64,000 nt of DNA from Ustilago trichophora (taxonomy: Eukaryota > Basidiomycota > Ustilaginomycetes > Ustilaginales > Ustilaginaceae), in assembly GCA_900323505.1 (NCBI GenBank), contig OOIN01000014.1:434001-498000 (forward strand), read 5' to 3'. Position 1 is the stretch's first letter, and each line of letters opens with the position of its first letter. The translations under genes and the position numbers were made by a program. The notes under the pieces are model-generated. The model was not told the origin of the DNA and ran no database searches. It was given only the letters and a program-made list of their open reading frames with translations. Positions 10,780 to 21,054 of the stretch are shown here, one piece after another.

Positions 10780-13700
10780 ATGCCCCCTCGTCGTTCTTCG
10801 CGCCAGTCGGCTGCAGCTGCAGCCAGCAACGATGTCATTGTCATCTCTTCAGACGATGAAAAGGCCATCGCAGTCGAACCAGAATCTCATGTTCTCAGTC
10901 GCCCAACCAGACGTCGAACTGCCAGCTCGCTTGCTGCCTCTGCGGTCAGCACGCCTGCGACTGCACGCTCCTCGCGTACCAGCTCGAGCTACACCTCTGG
11001 AAGCCACACTCCCGCCACATCGGTCGAAGATGGTGGCGACAGCAACGATGAAGTCAAGATTATCCTTGCCGATGAAGCAATGCAGCTTGGACGGGCTACG
11101 TCGGCCCCACGTCCAGGGCGGGCAAGCCGATCTGCTTCGCTCAAGTCGGCTACCAAGGTTGAGGCATCTCCCGTCAGCTTGACTGCAGACTCTCGAAAGC
11201 GAAAGCAAGCCCCAACCGCCACCGAGACGGATGCTGCCATTCCTTCAAAGACACTCAAAGTCCGAGCCGATGACAAGACCTCGGCTCGTCGATCATCGGC
11301 TCGCGGTCGAGCATCTAGTTCCGCCATCAAAGACTGGGACTACGACGAACTGGATGCTTGGCTGGATGAAGAGCTTGGGCCCTCTTCCTCAGCCACCAAA
11401 ATCGAAATCGACAGCAAGGTGACTGGAAAAGGGAAAGCCAAAGCCGAGATCGAAGACGACAGCGACGATGTCCTCGATGATCCCGATCTGATGCCTCGTT
11501 CGCGTCGTCAACCCCGCCGCAGCGCCTCTTCGAGCACCAAACCGCTCGAATCGTATGCTAGCGACTCGGAAGGGGATAACTTCGCCTTTGGTGGAGGCAA
11601 GTACGAGGATGACTTCTCCTTCGACGGCCTCAGCAGCGACGAAGAGCCATTGGCCACGAAGAAGAAGCCCAACCCGTCGCGCCAAAATGACACTCAGCAA
11701 GCCGGCTCAAGCACGTTTGCCACTCTGAGCGACATGCAGTTTGATTCAGACCCCAACGCTACCGACGAAGACGAAGAATTTCACCCGCAACACAACAACT
11801 TCTACGCCGAGGACACCCAGTACGAGACGGCCAAGCAGAGAAACGCTCGAATCCGACGCGAGAAGCATCAGGCTCGTCTCAAGAAGAAGGACTCCCGCAC
11901 CCAGTATGACAAGAATTTCACAGCCCTCATCAAGCACCACCCTAAGCTCAAGAACGTCTGGGAGGACCTGCAGAATACCGTCGCCGTCATCAAGCCCGAA
12001 GAGGCCGAGCAGCCTCCTGGTCTCAACATCAGGCTGCTACCCTTCCAGCGCGAGGGTTTGTACTGGATGACACGACAGGAGCAGGGCACCTGGAAAGGCG
12101 GCATGCTTGCCGACGAGATGGGGATGGGAAAGACGATCCAAATGATCAGTCTCATGCTTTCCGATCGCAAGAAGCCATGCCTCGTCGTTGCGCCCACCGT
12201 CGCCATTATGCAGTGGCGTAACGAGATTGAACAGTACACCGAGCCCAAGCTCAAGGTACTCCTTTGGCACGGAGCCAACCGAACCCAGAATCTCAAGGAG
12301 CTCAAGGCAGCCGACGTTGTGTTAACAAGCTATGCTGTGCTGGAAAGCAGCTTTCGCAAGCAAGAGTCGGGCTTCAAACGCAAGAATGAGATTCTCAAAG
12401 AAAAGTCGGCGCTCCACGCTGTTCACTGGCGTCGCATCATTCTCGACGAGGCACACAACATCAAGGAGCGTTCCACCAATACGGCGAAAGGTGCTTTCGC
12501 ACTGCAGGGCGACTTCCGATGGTGCCTCAGTGGTACGCCTTTGCAGAACCGTGTCGGTGAGCTGTACTCGATGATCCGCTTCCTCGGAGGTGATCCCTTC
12601 GCCTACTACTTTTGCAAGAAGTGCCCCTGCAAGTCGCTGCATTGGGCGTTCAGCGACAAGCGAAACTGCGACATGTGTGGTCATACACCGATGCACCACA
12701 CCTGCTACTGGAACAACGAGATTCTCAAGCCCATCCAGCGCAGTGGTGCTCAGACGGGTGAAGGTCGCGATGCCTTCCGCCGTCTGCGTATCTTGCTCGA
12801 ACGCATGATGCTTCGACGAACCAAGCTCGAGCGTGCCGACGACATGGGGCTGCCTCCGCGAACCATCGAAGTACGACGCGACCTGTTCAACGAGGAAGAA
12901 GAGGATCTCTACACGTCGCTCTACACGGACACCACTCGAAAGTTCAGCACCTATCTCGATCAGGGTACTGTGCTCAACAACTATTCGAACATCTTTACGC
13001 TGCTGACCCGAATGAGGCAGCTGGCCAATCATCCTGATCTGGTGCTGCGTTCCAAGACAGGCCTTGCCTCGAAGCTACTCGGCGACGATCAGAGCGAGAT
13101 CCACGTCTGCCGACTGTGCACCGACGAAGCCGAAGATGCCATCATGTCCCGCTGCAAGCACATATTCTGCCGTGAGTGTGTCCGTCAGTACCTAGACTCC
13201 GAGATCGTGCCGGGCATGGTGCCGGATTGCCCCTACTGCCACGCGACTCTCTCGATCGATCTCGAGGCCGAGGCCCTTGAGCCTCCTCAAAGCTCGATTC
13301 GCATGAACGACTCTGGCCGTCAAGGCATCCTTTCTCGACTCGACATGGACAAGTGGCGTTCTAGCACCAAGATTGAGGCTCTGGTCGAGGAGCTGACGCA
13401 ACTGCGAAGCGAAGACAAGACGATCAAGTCGCTCGTCTTTTCGCAATTTGTCAACTTTTTGGACCTGATCGCCTTCCGACTGCAACGAGCCGGCTTCCAG
13501 ATTTGCCGACTTGAGGGCAACATGTCGCCTGAGGCTCGTAACCGCACCATCAAGCATTTTATGGAGAATCCAGGCGTGACCGTCTTTTTGGTTTCGCTCA
13601 AGGCCGGAGGTGTGGCGCTGAACCTGACCGAGGCGTCGCGTGTATACCTGATGGACCCGTGGTGGAATCCGTCGGTCGAGGTCCAGGCGATGGACCGAAT

Positions 13701-13884
13701 CCATCGACTTGGTCAACATCGCCCGATCATTGTCAAGCGAATGGTGATTGAAAACAGTATCGAGTCGCGTATCATTGAATTGCAGAACAAGAAGAGCGCT
13801 ATGATCGAGGCTGCTATTGGCAAGGATGACGGTGCCATGGGTCGGCTCAGCGTTTCTGACCTGCGCTTCCTATTCACGCTCTGA
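10780..13884 (+). CDS. RAD16: RAD16-type SNF2 ATPase with RING finger (global genome nucleotide excision repair)
   Basis: Intron-free, 1034 residues, slightly longer than yeast Rad16 because of a disordered acidic N terminus (about 1-370). The SNF2 core starts near 410, with Walker A in ADEMGMGKTIQ (Lys451) and a DEAH box at residues 556-559 (LDEAHNIK). Between the two helicase lobes is a cysteine cluster (FCKKCPCK then CDMCGH), and then a C3HC4 RING at about 777-820 (CRLC, CKHIFCREC, CPYC). Both features mark Rad16 rather than Rad5 or other SNF2 proteins. Lobe 2 ends with SLKAGGVALNLTEASRV, MDPWWNP and MDRIHRLGQ. Family role: with Rad7 it forms an ATP-dependent damage-recognition complex and ubiquitin ligase for repair of untranscribed DNA. 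No Rad7 partner is in the window. Confidence 0.93.
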   Translation: MPPRRSSRQSAAAAASNDVIVISSDDEKAIAVEPESHVLSRPTRRRTASSLAASAVSTPATARSSRTSSSYTSGSHTPATSVEDGGDSNDEVKIILADEAMQLGRATSAPRPGRASRSASLKSATKVEASPVSLTADSRKRKQAPTATETDAAIPSKTLKVRADDKTSARRSSARGRASSSAIKDWDYDELDAWLDEELGPSSSATKIEIDSKVTGKGKAKAEIEDDSDDVLDDPDLMPRSRRQPRRSASSSTKPLESYASDSEGDNFAFGGGKYEDDFSFDGLSSDEEPLATKKKPNPSRQNDTQQAGSSTFATLSDMQFDSDPNATDEDEEFHPQHNNFYAEDTQYETAKQRNARIRREKHQARLKKKDSRTQYDKNFTALIKHHPKLKNVWEDLQNTVAVIKPEEAEQPPGLNIRLLPFQREGLYWMTRQEQGTWKGGMLADEMGMGKTIQMISLMLSDRKKPCLVVAPTVAIMQWRNEIEQYTEPKLKVLLWHGANRTQNLKELKAADVVLTSYAVLESSFRKQESGFKRKNEILKEKSALHAVHWRRIILDEAHNIKERSTNTAKGAFALQGDFRWCLSGTPLQNRVGELYSMIRFLGGDPFAYYFCKKCPCKSLHWAFSDKRNCDMCGHTPMHHTCYWNNEILKPIQRSGAQTGEGRDAFRRLRILLERMMLRRTKLERADDMGLPPRTIEVRRDLFNEEEEDLYTSLYTDTTRKFSTYLDQGTVLNNYSNIFTLLTRMRQLANHPDLVLRSKTGLASKLLGDDQSEIHVCRLCTDEAEDAIMSRCKHIFCRECVRQYLDSEIVPGMVPDCPYCHATLSIDLEAEALEPPQSSIRMNDSGRQGILSRLDMDKWRSSTKIEALVEELTQLRSEDKTIKSLVFSQFVNFLDLIAFRLQRAGFQICRLEGNMSPEARNRTIKHFMENPGVTVFLVSLKAGGVALNLTEASRVYLMDPWWNPSVEVQAMDRIHRLGQHRPIIVKRMVIENSIESRIIELQNKKSAMIEAAIGKDDGAMGRLSVSDLRFLFTL

Positions 13885-15029
13885 TCAACGCAGTCTTGCA
13901 CCCGTGGCCTTCTCTTCTCGTCTCGTCGGCTCTATCTAAGGCCCTATTTTTGGCCTCTTGCTCTCATCGGCTCCTGTCACATCTGTACCGTTCGCATCGC
14001 ATGTCACCTTAATTCTAACGTTGTTATTCAAAAGCGTTCGATTCGTTCCAGTGCTGATGATTGAACGATGTTCGCTTGAGTGTCTAATGAAATTGAGTCA
14101 CAGATTCGGACAGACCATGGTGCCTCGCTACGAGAAAGAGGACCATTCGGCGATCTCCGAGCGAGCGGCAGACCGACAGATCCGAATAATATTAATAACA
14201 AATAAAAATAAAAAATTGCAAAAGCTACAGAGCTGATTGGCGCTTGGCTTCTTGGACTAGTCGGCCATCAGATACCCCATGCTTCCGACTTGGTCGCCAC
14301 AGATACCAATACCTCACAAGCTTCATCGGTTGTCACGATGTCAAGGACAAGAAACCTTAGCAGCTAGGATACCACGTAAACATGGGAAGGTGGTCAAAGG
14401 CATAAGTATGCGTTGCCAAAGGGATGCGGAAGGCTGGAAGGTTCAGCAGCCGTGTGAGGGCTTCGGACTTGACCGAGAAACGGGTCTTCGGCTTCTGAAT
14501 TCTGCACTGTACTGTACTGTACTGCGCTCTGCTGCCTTGTAAATTTGAACATTTCCAATCTCCAGGGTTGCACAGCAGTGTCGCGCGCATGTGTCTTATC
14601 TGAACCGAGAAAGTGACAGCGCGGGGTGGCGAAATCCACCCTTTTCCTCGTGCTCCTGCTTCTGCTTCTGCTCCTAGCCGCCGAGCTGTGTTAGCCTTGC
14701 CCAACCACAAGCCTTCTTGTCCGCAACCGTATCTGCCCTCCCCGCGAGTCTTGGCTTGATAGTGCTTGTCTTCAATCCCTCTTCCATCTGTCCTTCCTAC
14801 TTGACTCCAACACCCTCTTTCTTTCCTCTTTCTCTTCTGTCCGCGCATTTCGATCTCTCCTCAACATTTCGCTTCGGCTCGCATTGGCCTTGTTAGGAGA
14901 AGCTTGGACATCCATACCACTCTGCCATCAAAAGGTTCCCGGCTGAAAGACAACGAGCTACCTTCATTTTCGCCAGTAGAGGAAATCATAGACGGCTGCT
15001 AGACGCTACGGCCATTTCGACCAGCCAAA
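13885..15029. other. Intergenic region between RAD16 and xanthine dehydrogenase
   Basis: No supportable gene. An A/T-rich stretch at 14185-14225 probably belongs to the RAD16 3' end. A tandem ACTGT run lies at 14506-14524. From about 14640 to 14930 the plus strand is pyrimidine-rich, as expected of the promoter or leader of the following gene. Confidence 0.5.
14596..14601 (-). promoter_or_regulatory. Candidate GATA-factor site upstream of xanthine dehydrogenase
   Basis: TTATCT on the plus strand is AGATAA on the minus strand, matching the HGATAR consensus of fungal nitrogen-regulatory GATA factors. It lies about 430 bp before the xanthine dehydrogenase ATG. Purine catabolism is commonly under such control, so the position is sensible, but a six-base match alone is weak. 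Confidence 0.25.
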
Positions 15030-18000
15030 ATGCCAGCGCTCACCACAAGAATCAAGGTGTTGGACGGCTTCAAGCTGCCAAGCCAATTCACCGATGCCTC
15101 CAAGCTCATCTTCACCGTCAACAACACTCGCTTCCAGCTCTCTCCAGCAAAGGGCGACGATCTCGACCTCACTCTCCTCGAGTTCATTCGAAGCAAAGGT
15201 TTCACCGGTACGAAGCTCGGATGTGGCGAAGGCGGTTGTGGTGCCTGCACAGTCGTCGTTGGAAAGTATGATACCCACGCGTCTGCCTCCTCATCCTCAT
15301 CCCCCAAGGCACCTTACAGATACAAGTCTGTCAATGCATGCTTGCTGCCGCTGGTTGCCGTACACGGATGCCACGTTCTCACTGTCGAAGGCATCGGCTC
15401 CTCATCCAACCCACACCCCATCCAGGAGAGAATCGGAAAGCTTTTTGGTTCGCAGTGTGGATTCTGCACACCCGGTATCGTCATGTCTCTCTACGCCACT
15501 GTGCGCAACGGCTACGGCCATCTCACTGAAGAAGACATTGAACACTCGCTTGACGGATGTCTTTGCCGTTGCACAGGCTACCGACCCATCTTGGACGCTG
15601 CCAAGTCCTTTGCTACCGTCAAGAGCACCAAGAACGGCACTAGCGGCTCGAGCTCGAGCTCGAGCAAAGACAACAGCGACGAATCTGACGAGGCAGAACC
15701 CACCACACCTCCAGAGGCTGATCTCATCACGCGAACGCCCTGTGCCAAGGGTGATGACTGCTGCATGGTCAACGGCAAATCCAAAGGCTGTGGACCAAAT
15801 GCCGCGTCCGCGCCAGGCATCTCCACAACAGCACATGCAATCCAGAAGGTCCTTGACCCGAACCAGTTCAAGCCATACGATGCTGCATCCGAGCTCATCT
15901 TCCCCCCTTACCTTGCAAAGGACATCTTCGACTCGCAGGACTTGGTCTTCATTGAGGAGCAGCCAGAGACGGAGGACCTCGACAGCGAAGAAGAGCCAAA
16001 AAACCAGTCATCTGCACGACAGGTCTGGCTTCGACCAGGGTCGCTTCAGTCTCTCGTTGCATGCATGAAGCTCTACGGTCTCGACGCTGGTGGCAAGATC
16101 CGCAGTGGTAACACAGAGACCGGTATCGAGGTCAAGTTCAAGCACCTCAAGTACAGCGTCTCTATCTTTGTCTCCGACCACATCAAGGACCTTGCCCTAT
16201 ACAGCGCTGATGAGCGCGGAATCACTGTCGGTGCCAATTTAGCGCTCACCGATCTTGTTCGCTCCCTCAAGGCTGAGCGTCCCACGTCGTCCTATGCGCA
16301 GCAGGTCAAGCGTTCTATCCTGGACAACCTCGCTTACTTCGCTTCAAACCAGATCAGGAACGTCGCCACTCTTGCCGGTAACATTGCGACTGCTTCACCC
16401 ATCTCAGATCTCAATCCTGTCTGGGTAGCTACTGGCGCCGAGCTCTCCTACATCGACACAACGTCGTCCGAAGAAAAGTCGGTCAACATGCGCGACTTCT
16501 TCCTTGGCTACCGAAGGACGGCTTTGCCAGCTGGTGCCGTCATCACCAAGCTCTTTGTTCCTTGGTCGGATGAGGCTGGCAGCGTCGTCCACGCCTTCAA
16601 GCAGTCCAAGCGTAAGGATGACGACATTGCCATTGTCAACGGATGTCTTCGTCTCTCGGTTCGGGAAGATAGGATCGTCAACGCGACGCTGGCGTTCGGA
16701 GGTATGGGCCCTACCACGATGCAAAGTGTCCAAGTGCAAAAGTTTCTCGAAGGCAAGCAGTTCAGCGCACCCGAGACACTCTCCGAGGCCCTGCAGATCT
16801 TGGCCAGGGAGGACTTCCCGCTGTCGTACGGTGTGCCTGGTGGAATGCCCATCTTCCGCAAGACCCTTGCGCTGGGTTTCATGACACGCTTCTGGGGCCT
16901 CGCTGCGCCCCGTCTCGGTTTGCCGAAGCTCTCCATGGCGCTTGCCTCGCTTCCGGATCTCGAGGAACTTGCTACCAGTACCGTCGAGCGACCTGTTACG
17001 TCCGGCCAGCAGGATCTTGAGAATGTTGCTATCAAGCAGCCTGTTGGGGACTCGATTCCTCACCTGTCAGCTATGAAGCAGGTGACGGGTGAGGCGGTCT
17101 ACATTGACGATATGCCTCCCGTCGCCAACGAGCTTCATGCTGGATTCGTGCTCTCACAGCGTGCCCACGCTGTCTTGAAGAAGGTGGATGCGACTGAAGC
17201 CCTTCGAATGCCCGGTGTTGTCGACTTTATCACCTACAAGGACATCCCTGAAGGTGGCAGCAACATTTGGAACCCGCCCTCAATGGATGAGACTTTCTTC
17301 GCTGAGGACAAGGTCTACACCGTCGGTCAGATCATAGGTGTCATTGTCGCAGACACCAAGCGCAACGCACAGGCTGCTGCTCACAAGGTCCAGATTGAGT
17401 ACGAGGATCTGCCGCACATTCTCACCATCGACGAGGCCATCGCTGCGGAAAGCTACTTCAAACCTCGGCCCGTCATTCACCGTGGTGACTCGTCCGAGGA
17501 AGGCTGGAGCCAGTACGACCACGTCTTGGAAGGCGAGACACGCATGGGAGGTCAGGAGCACTTCTATCTCGAAACCAATGCTTGTCTCGTGATTCCAGGC
17601 AAGGAGGATTCCGAGATCGAGGTCGTCTCGTCCACGCAGAACCCATCCGAGACTCAGGTCTTTTGTGCCTCTATCCTCGGCATTCCCAACAACCGCGTCG
17701 TGACTCGTGTCAAGCGACTGGGTGGTGGTTTCGGCGGTAAGGAGTCGCGCACGATTGCCTTTGCGGCTCCTCTAACCCTTGCAGCCAAGAAGTTGGGTCG
17801 ACCAGTGCGTGTCATGCTCGATCGTGACGAGGACATGCTCACTACCGGTCAGCGTCACCCCTTCATGTGCAAGTGGAAGCTGGCCTTCAGCTCGTCTGGA
17901 AAACTTGAGCGTCTGCACGCCAAGGTGTACAACAATGGTGGTTGGAGTCAGGATCTGTCTCAGGCCGTGCTTGAGCGTGCCATGTTCCACATTGACAACT

Positions 18001-19427
18001 GCTACCAGATCCCGCACCTGCACGTTGAGGGTTACATCTGCAAGACCAACACCATGTCGAACACAGCCTTCCGTGGGTTTGGTGGTCCTCAGGGTATGTT
18101 CTTCACCGAAGACTTTGTGAGCAAGGCCGCTGCTGTGCTGGGCATGCGACCGGAAGTGATGCGCGAGATGAACCTGTACAAGGAGAACGAGGAGACGCAC
18201 TTCAACCAAAAGCTAGTCGATTGAAACGTGCCTACGCTGTGGGAGCAGCTGAAGAGCTCGGGCGACTTTGAAGCGCGCAGCAAGGCTGTTGATGCATTCA
18301 ACGCCAAGCATCGCTACCGCAAGAGAGGTATTTCCATGATTCCGACCAAGTTCGGTATCTCGTTTACCGCCATCTTCCTGAACCAGGCGTATGGTGTTGT
18401 GCACGTCTATCATCATGATGGTAGTGTGCTCTTCTCGCACGGTGGTACCGAGATGGGACAGGGTCTGCATACCAAGATGGCGCAGGTGGTGGCGACCGAG
18501 CTCGACATTCCCGTGTCGATGGTGCACTTGACCGAGACCAACACTTCGCAGGCGTCCAACACTTCGGCGACGGCGGCTTCGGCTTCGTCGGATCTGAACG
18601 GTATGGCGCTCAAGAATGCATGCGTTCAAATCAACGAGTCGATTGCCAAATTCCGCCAGGATGCGGCTGCCAAGGGTCTTGCTGGTGTCGAGGCATGGAA
18701 GGATGCCGTACACGCTGCATACTTTAACCGTGTGCAGCTTTCTGCCATTGGTCACTATCGCACGCCTGGTATCGGGTACAATTGGAAGGACGGCACTGGT
18801 ACGCCGTTCTACTACTTTACCCAGGGTGTGGCGATCTCGGAGGTGGAGCTCGATACGATCACGGGCGACCATCGCATCGTCCGTGCCGACGTGCACATGG
18901 ACATTGGCCGGTCTATCAATCCCTCGATCGACGTTGGTCAGATCGAAGGAGCATTCACGCAAGGCTTTGGTCTGTTCACTGTCGAAGAAACTCTTTACAT
19001 GAACAACGGCCAGCTCGCCACCCGGGGTCCGGGCAACTATAAGATCCCAGCCTTCCTCGACACCCCCACCGACATGCGCATCTCGTTCCTCAAAGTGCAA
19101 GATCCTTCCAACCCTGCGGTTGCCAGACACAACAAGCACCTGGGTACGATCCAGTCGAGCAAAGGTATCGGTGAACCACCTCTCTTCTTGGGAGCTTCGG
19201 TATTCTTTGCCCTGAAACAGGCGATCTCGGCCGCTCGTGTGCAGTACAACGCGCCAAAAGAAGGACAACAGGAAGATGGAGCGGCGCTGAAGGACTTGTT
19301 CCACCTCGTGGCTCCTGCAACGGCGGAAAGGATCAGGGTCGCGATCAATGACCCGCTCGTGCAGCTTGCGCAGCAGACGACTCCGAGAAGGGAAGGGGAG
19401 AAGCCGTTCTTCGTCACCATCTCTTGA
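15030..19427 (+). pseudogene. XDH: Xanthine dehydrogenase, interrupted by one in-frame TGA
   Basis: The reading frame starts at the ATG at 15030, stops at TGA 18222-18224, and continues in the same frame to 19427. Together this gives about 1464 residues, the family's usual length. The enzyme oxidises hypoxanthine and xanthine to urate in purine catabolism. Domains in order: plant-type 2Fe-2S (Cys65, Cys70, Cys73 in CGEGGCGAC), second 2Fe-2S (QCGFCTPG and CLCRCTGYRP), a Ser/Asp-rich linker, the FAD domain (NQIRNVATLAGNIATASPIS), then the molybdopterin domains (LGGGFGGKES, FRGFGGPQG, GTEMGQGLHTKMAQ). The catalytic Glu1382 of GIGEPP lies after the stop, so a truncated protein of 1064 residues would be inactive. 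No GT..AG intron removes the TGA. Both halves are otherwise undamaged, so the lesion is recent, a strain polymorphism or a sequence error; recoding is less likely. Confidence 0.85.
18222..18224 (+). other. In-frame TGA within xanthine dehydrogenase
   Basis: It lies between the codons for HFNQKLVD and NVPTLWEQL, inside a block that runs uninterrupted in xanthine dehydrogenases (human THFNQKL...). One-step sense neighbours include TGG (Trp). The following base is A and no CTAG-type readthrough context follows. Confidence 0.9.
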
Positions 19428-20268
19428 CTGAAGCTTTGCTGTCAATTTGTCGGACTCATTTCAATTTTAGCTTCGCAGAGGCTTGTCTTGCGTTTGCATT
19501 TGGACTTGATTTTGTGATTGTTGTGACGACACAAGGAAATGGCGATCTTAACATTAGTGGTGATGGTGATGAAAGAAATGACAGTGTGAATGCGAAAAGC
19601 TGGGTACGGCACGGACGAGCGCTCGGATAGCACAGTCAAGGTGACATCATGAATCGTGTGAGCGTAACCTTGACTTTCTTTTTGATTACGGCCGTGGCTG
19701 TCTCAAGGGGCTCGTCTCCATTTTCGATGGACGTGAAGAGTATGGGCAGATGGGAGCAAAAATCCACAAGAAGGATACGTGAGGTGGTCCAGCGATTTTT
19801 TCAATCTTGTCTGCGCTGCATATTCTTCTTGGCACCTCTGGTCAATTGAAAGCTGATACGACATTTCTTGAAAAAAACAAAAAACGCTAACGTGTTGAGG
19901 ACAAGTTTTGAGATTTTTTATCGGTGAGCGTTTTCCAATTGATTGTTAGCAAGACCGGTCGCAAGTTGACTGAGATGGAGGCGAGGACCGAGTTGAGTTT
20001 TTTGAGCACGAGATGGTGGATGCAGCTGTTCTGTGCGAGATACGGTGAAGGAGGAGGTTCAGATGAAATCAAAAGGGAAATAGCGCTCGGTGTCTTTTGG
20101 AAAAGCCGACAAGCTTTAGATGAACCCTGTTCAGTCGCATGCAGACCGTTCAAAATCGACGTGCGCCGACAGCTGTTGCCTTCGAGCCTCAGCTCTCCGT
20201 CTTTATACTGAGAGGTTCTCTGTCTAGAATCACTTTTGACTTGACTATCATCTCTGTAATAGTTGCAG

Positions 20269-20832
20269 ATGGACCGTACACCAGAATTTCCGCCGCCCAG
20301 CGACTCTACTCGGTCGAAATGACTAGTCTGCGCTTTGCTCATCTGACTTGGATTGTTTTCTAGCAGTTTTTTGAGCCATCCCTTGATCTTCTGTTGTATA
20401 TGCTTCACACCCACACCGAAATGTCGACCTTTAAACCTAAACCTCTGTGTTAAGCCCATGATGAGGTTCAAGAAGACATAAAATCACTCCTACCACGTGC
20501 ACCAACCTCATCACCTGACATGGTTTCGGTGACTGCAGGCTTTGAAGACCCTTCTTCGGTATCAAAGACAGCACACGCCCATATCGAGACGTCAACATCT
20601 CCTTTTTCCCCTACAAGACCAGCAAGGCAGGTAAACCTGGATATTCTTAGATGATGTCGAGCCTCTCAGTAGCTTTACCGATGACGACGAGGATGCCTCA
20701 CGAAAAGGCAATTTAAAGCCAACTACTCGCGCGTCCGGTCCCTCTATCACCGCAGCCAAACCCCATGACATGGAAATTAACTCATACACAATCAACCCAC
20801 TGCTCCACAAGCCAACAAGCTACTCAATATGA
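20269..20832 (+). pseudogene. Coding-like remnant or unresolved multi-exon small gene
   Basis: Three stretches read like protein but do not join into one frame. First, an ATG at 20269 gives MDRTPEFPPPSDSTRSK and then TGA. Second, after a good splice-like acceptor (TTTTCTAG, ending 20363), a frame gives QFFEPSLDLLLYMLHTHTEM up to an in-frame TAA at 20451-20453, and it continues beyond in the same frame through AHDEVQEDIKSLLPRAP to about 20650. Third, after a one-base shift, it continues as DDVEPLSSFTDDDEDASRKG and ends at TGA 20830-20832. Either this is a dead gene with at least one stop and one frameshift, or a live gene whose introns I cannot place. For example, GTTAAG at 20449 with CTGAC at about 20514 and CAG at about 20540 could be an intron over the TAA. 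I do not recognise the family. Confidence 0.3.
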
Positions 20833-20858
20833 CTTTGCAAATCCAAGTAATATTATCA

Positions 20859-20887
20859 GAAAGAAAGAAAGAAAGAAAGAAAGAAAA
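20859..20887. repeat. GAAA microsatellite
   Basis: About seven tandem copies of GAAA in the convergent gap between xanthine dehydrogenase and the velvet gene. Confidence 0.9.
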
Positions 20888-20982
20888 AACAAGAGATGCT
20901 GCGAGTGGGAATAATGTTTATCTTTGAACCCATAACATGATCGGTTCGGTATCTCGGAGTGAGAGCTGAAAAAAAAATACAT

Positions 20983-21004
20983 GAGAGAGAGAGAGAGAGA
21001 GAGA
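20983..21004. repeat. GA microsatellite
   Basis: Eleven GA dinucleotides about 50 bp beyond the velvet gene stop codon, so probably within its 3' UTR. Confidence 0.9.
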
Positions 21005-21054
21005 AAGGCGAAGTGCAGGAATCCAATCGAGCTAAAAGATATTATTATTGACGA

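Larger units (their letters stand above)
19428..21054. other. Convergent intergenic region between xanthine dehydrogenase and velvet gene
   Basis: It holds the 3' ends of two convergent genes, two simple repeats (GAAA and GA), and a coding-like but interrupted stretch described separately. A 194-codon minus-strand frame (19887-20471) has no recognisable family features and I do not call it. Confidence 0.5.

Noticed and set aside
12322..13032. A 236-codon minus-strand frame opposite RAD16
   Set aside because: Antisense shadow of the helicase region.
18228..19427. The second half of xanthine dehydrogenase as a separate gene starting at GTG 18228
   Set aside because: It begins in mid-domain right after the TGA, in the same frame, with no promoter room and a GTG start that is not expected in a fungus.
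18213..19445. A 410-codon minus-strand frame opposite the end of xanthine dehydrogenase
   Set aside because: Antisense to the conserved molybdopterin domain; no family features.
19887..20471. A 194-codon minus-strand frame in the convergent gap
   Set aside because: No recognisable family, and it overlaps a more coding-like plus-strand stretch; chance length is plausible at this base composition.
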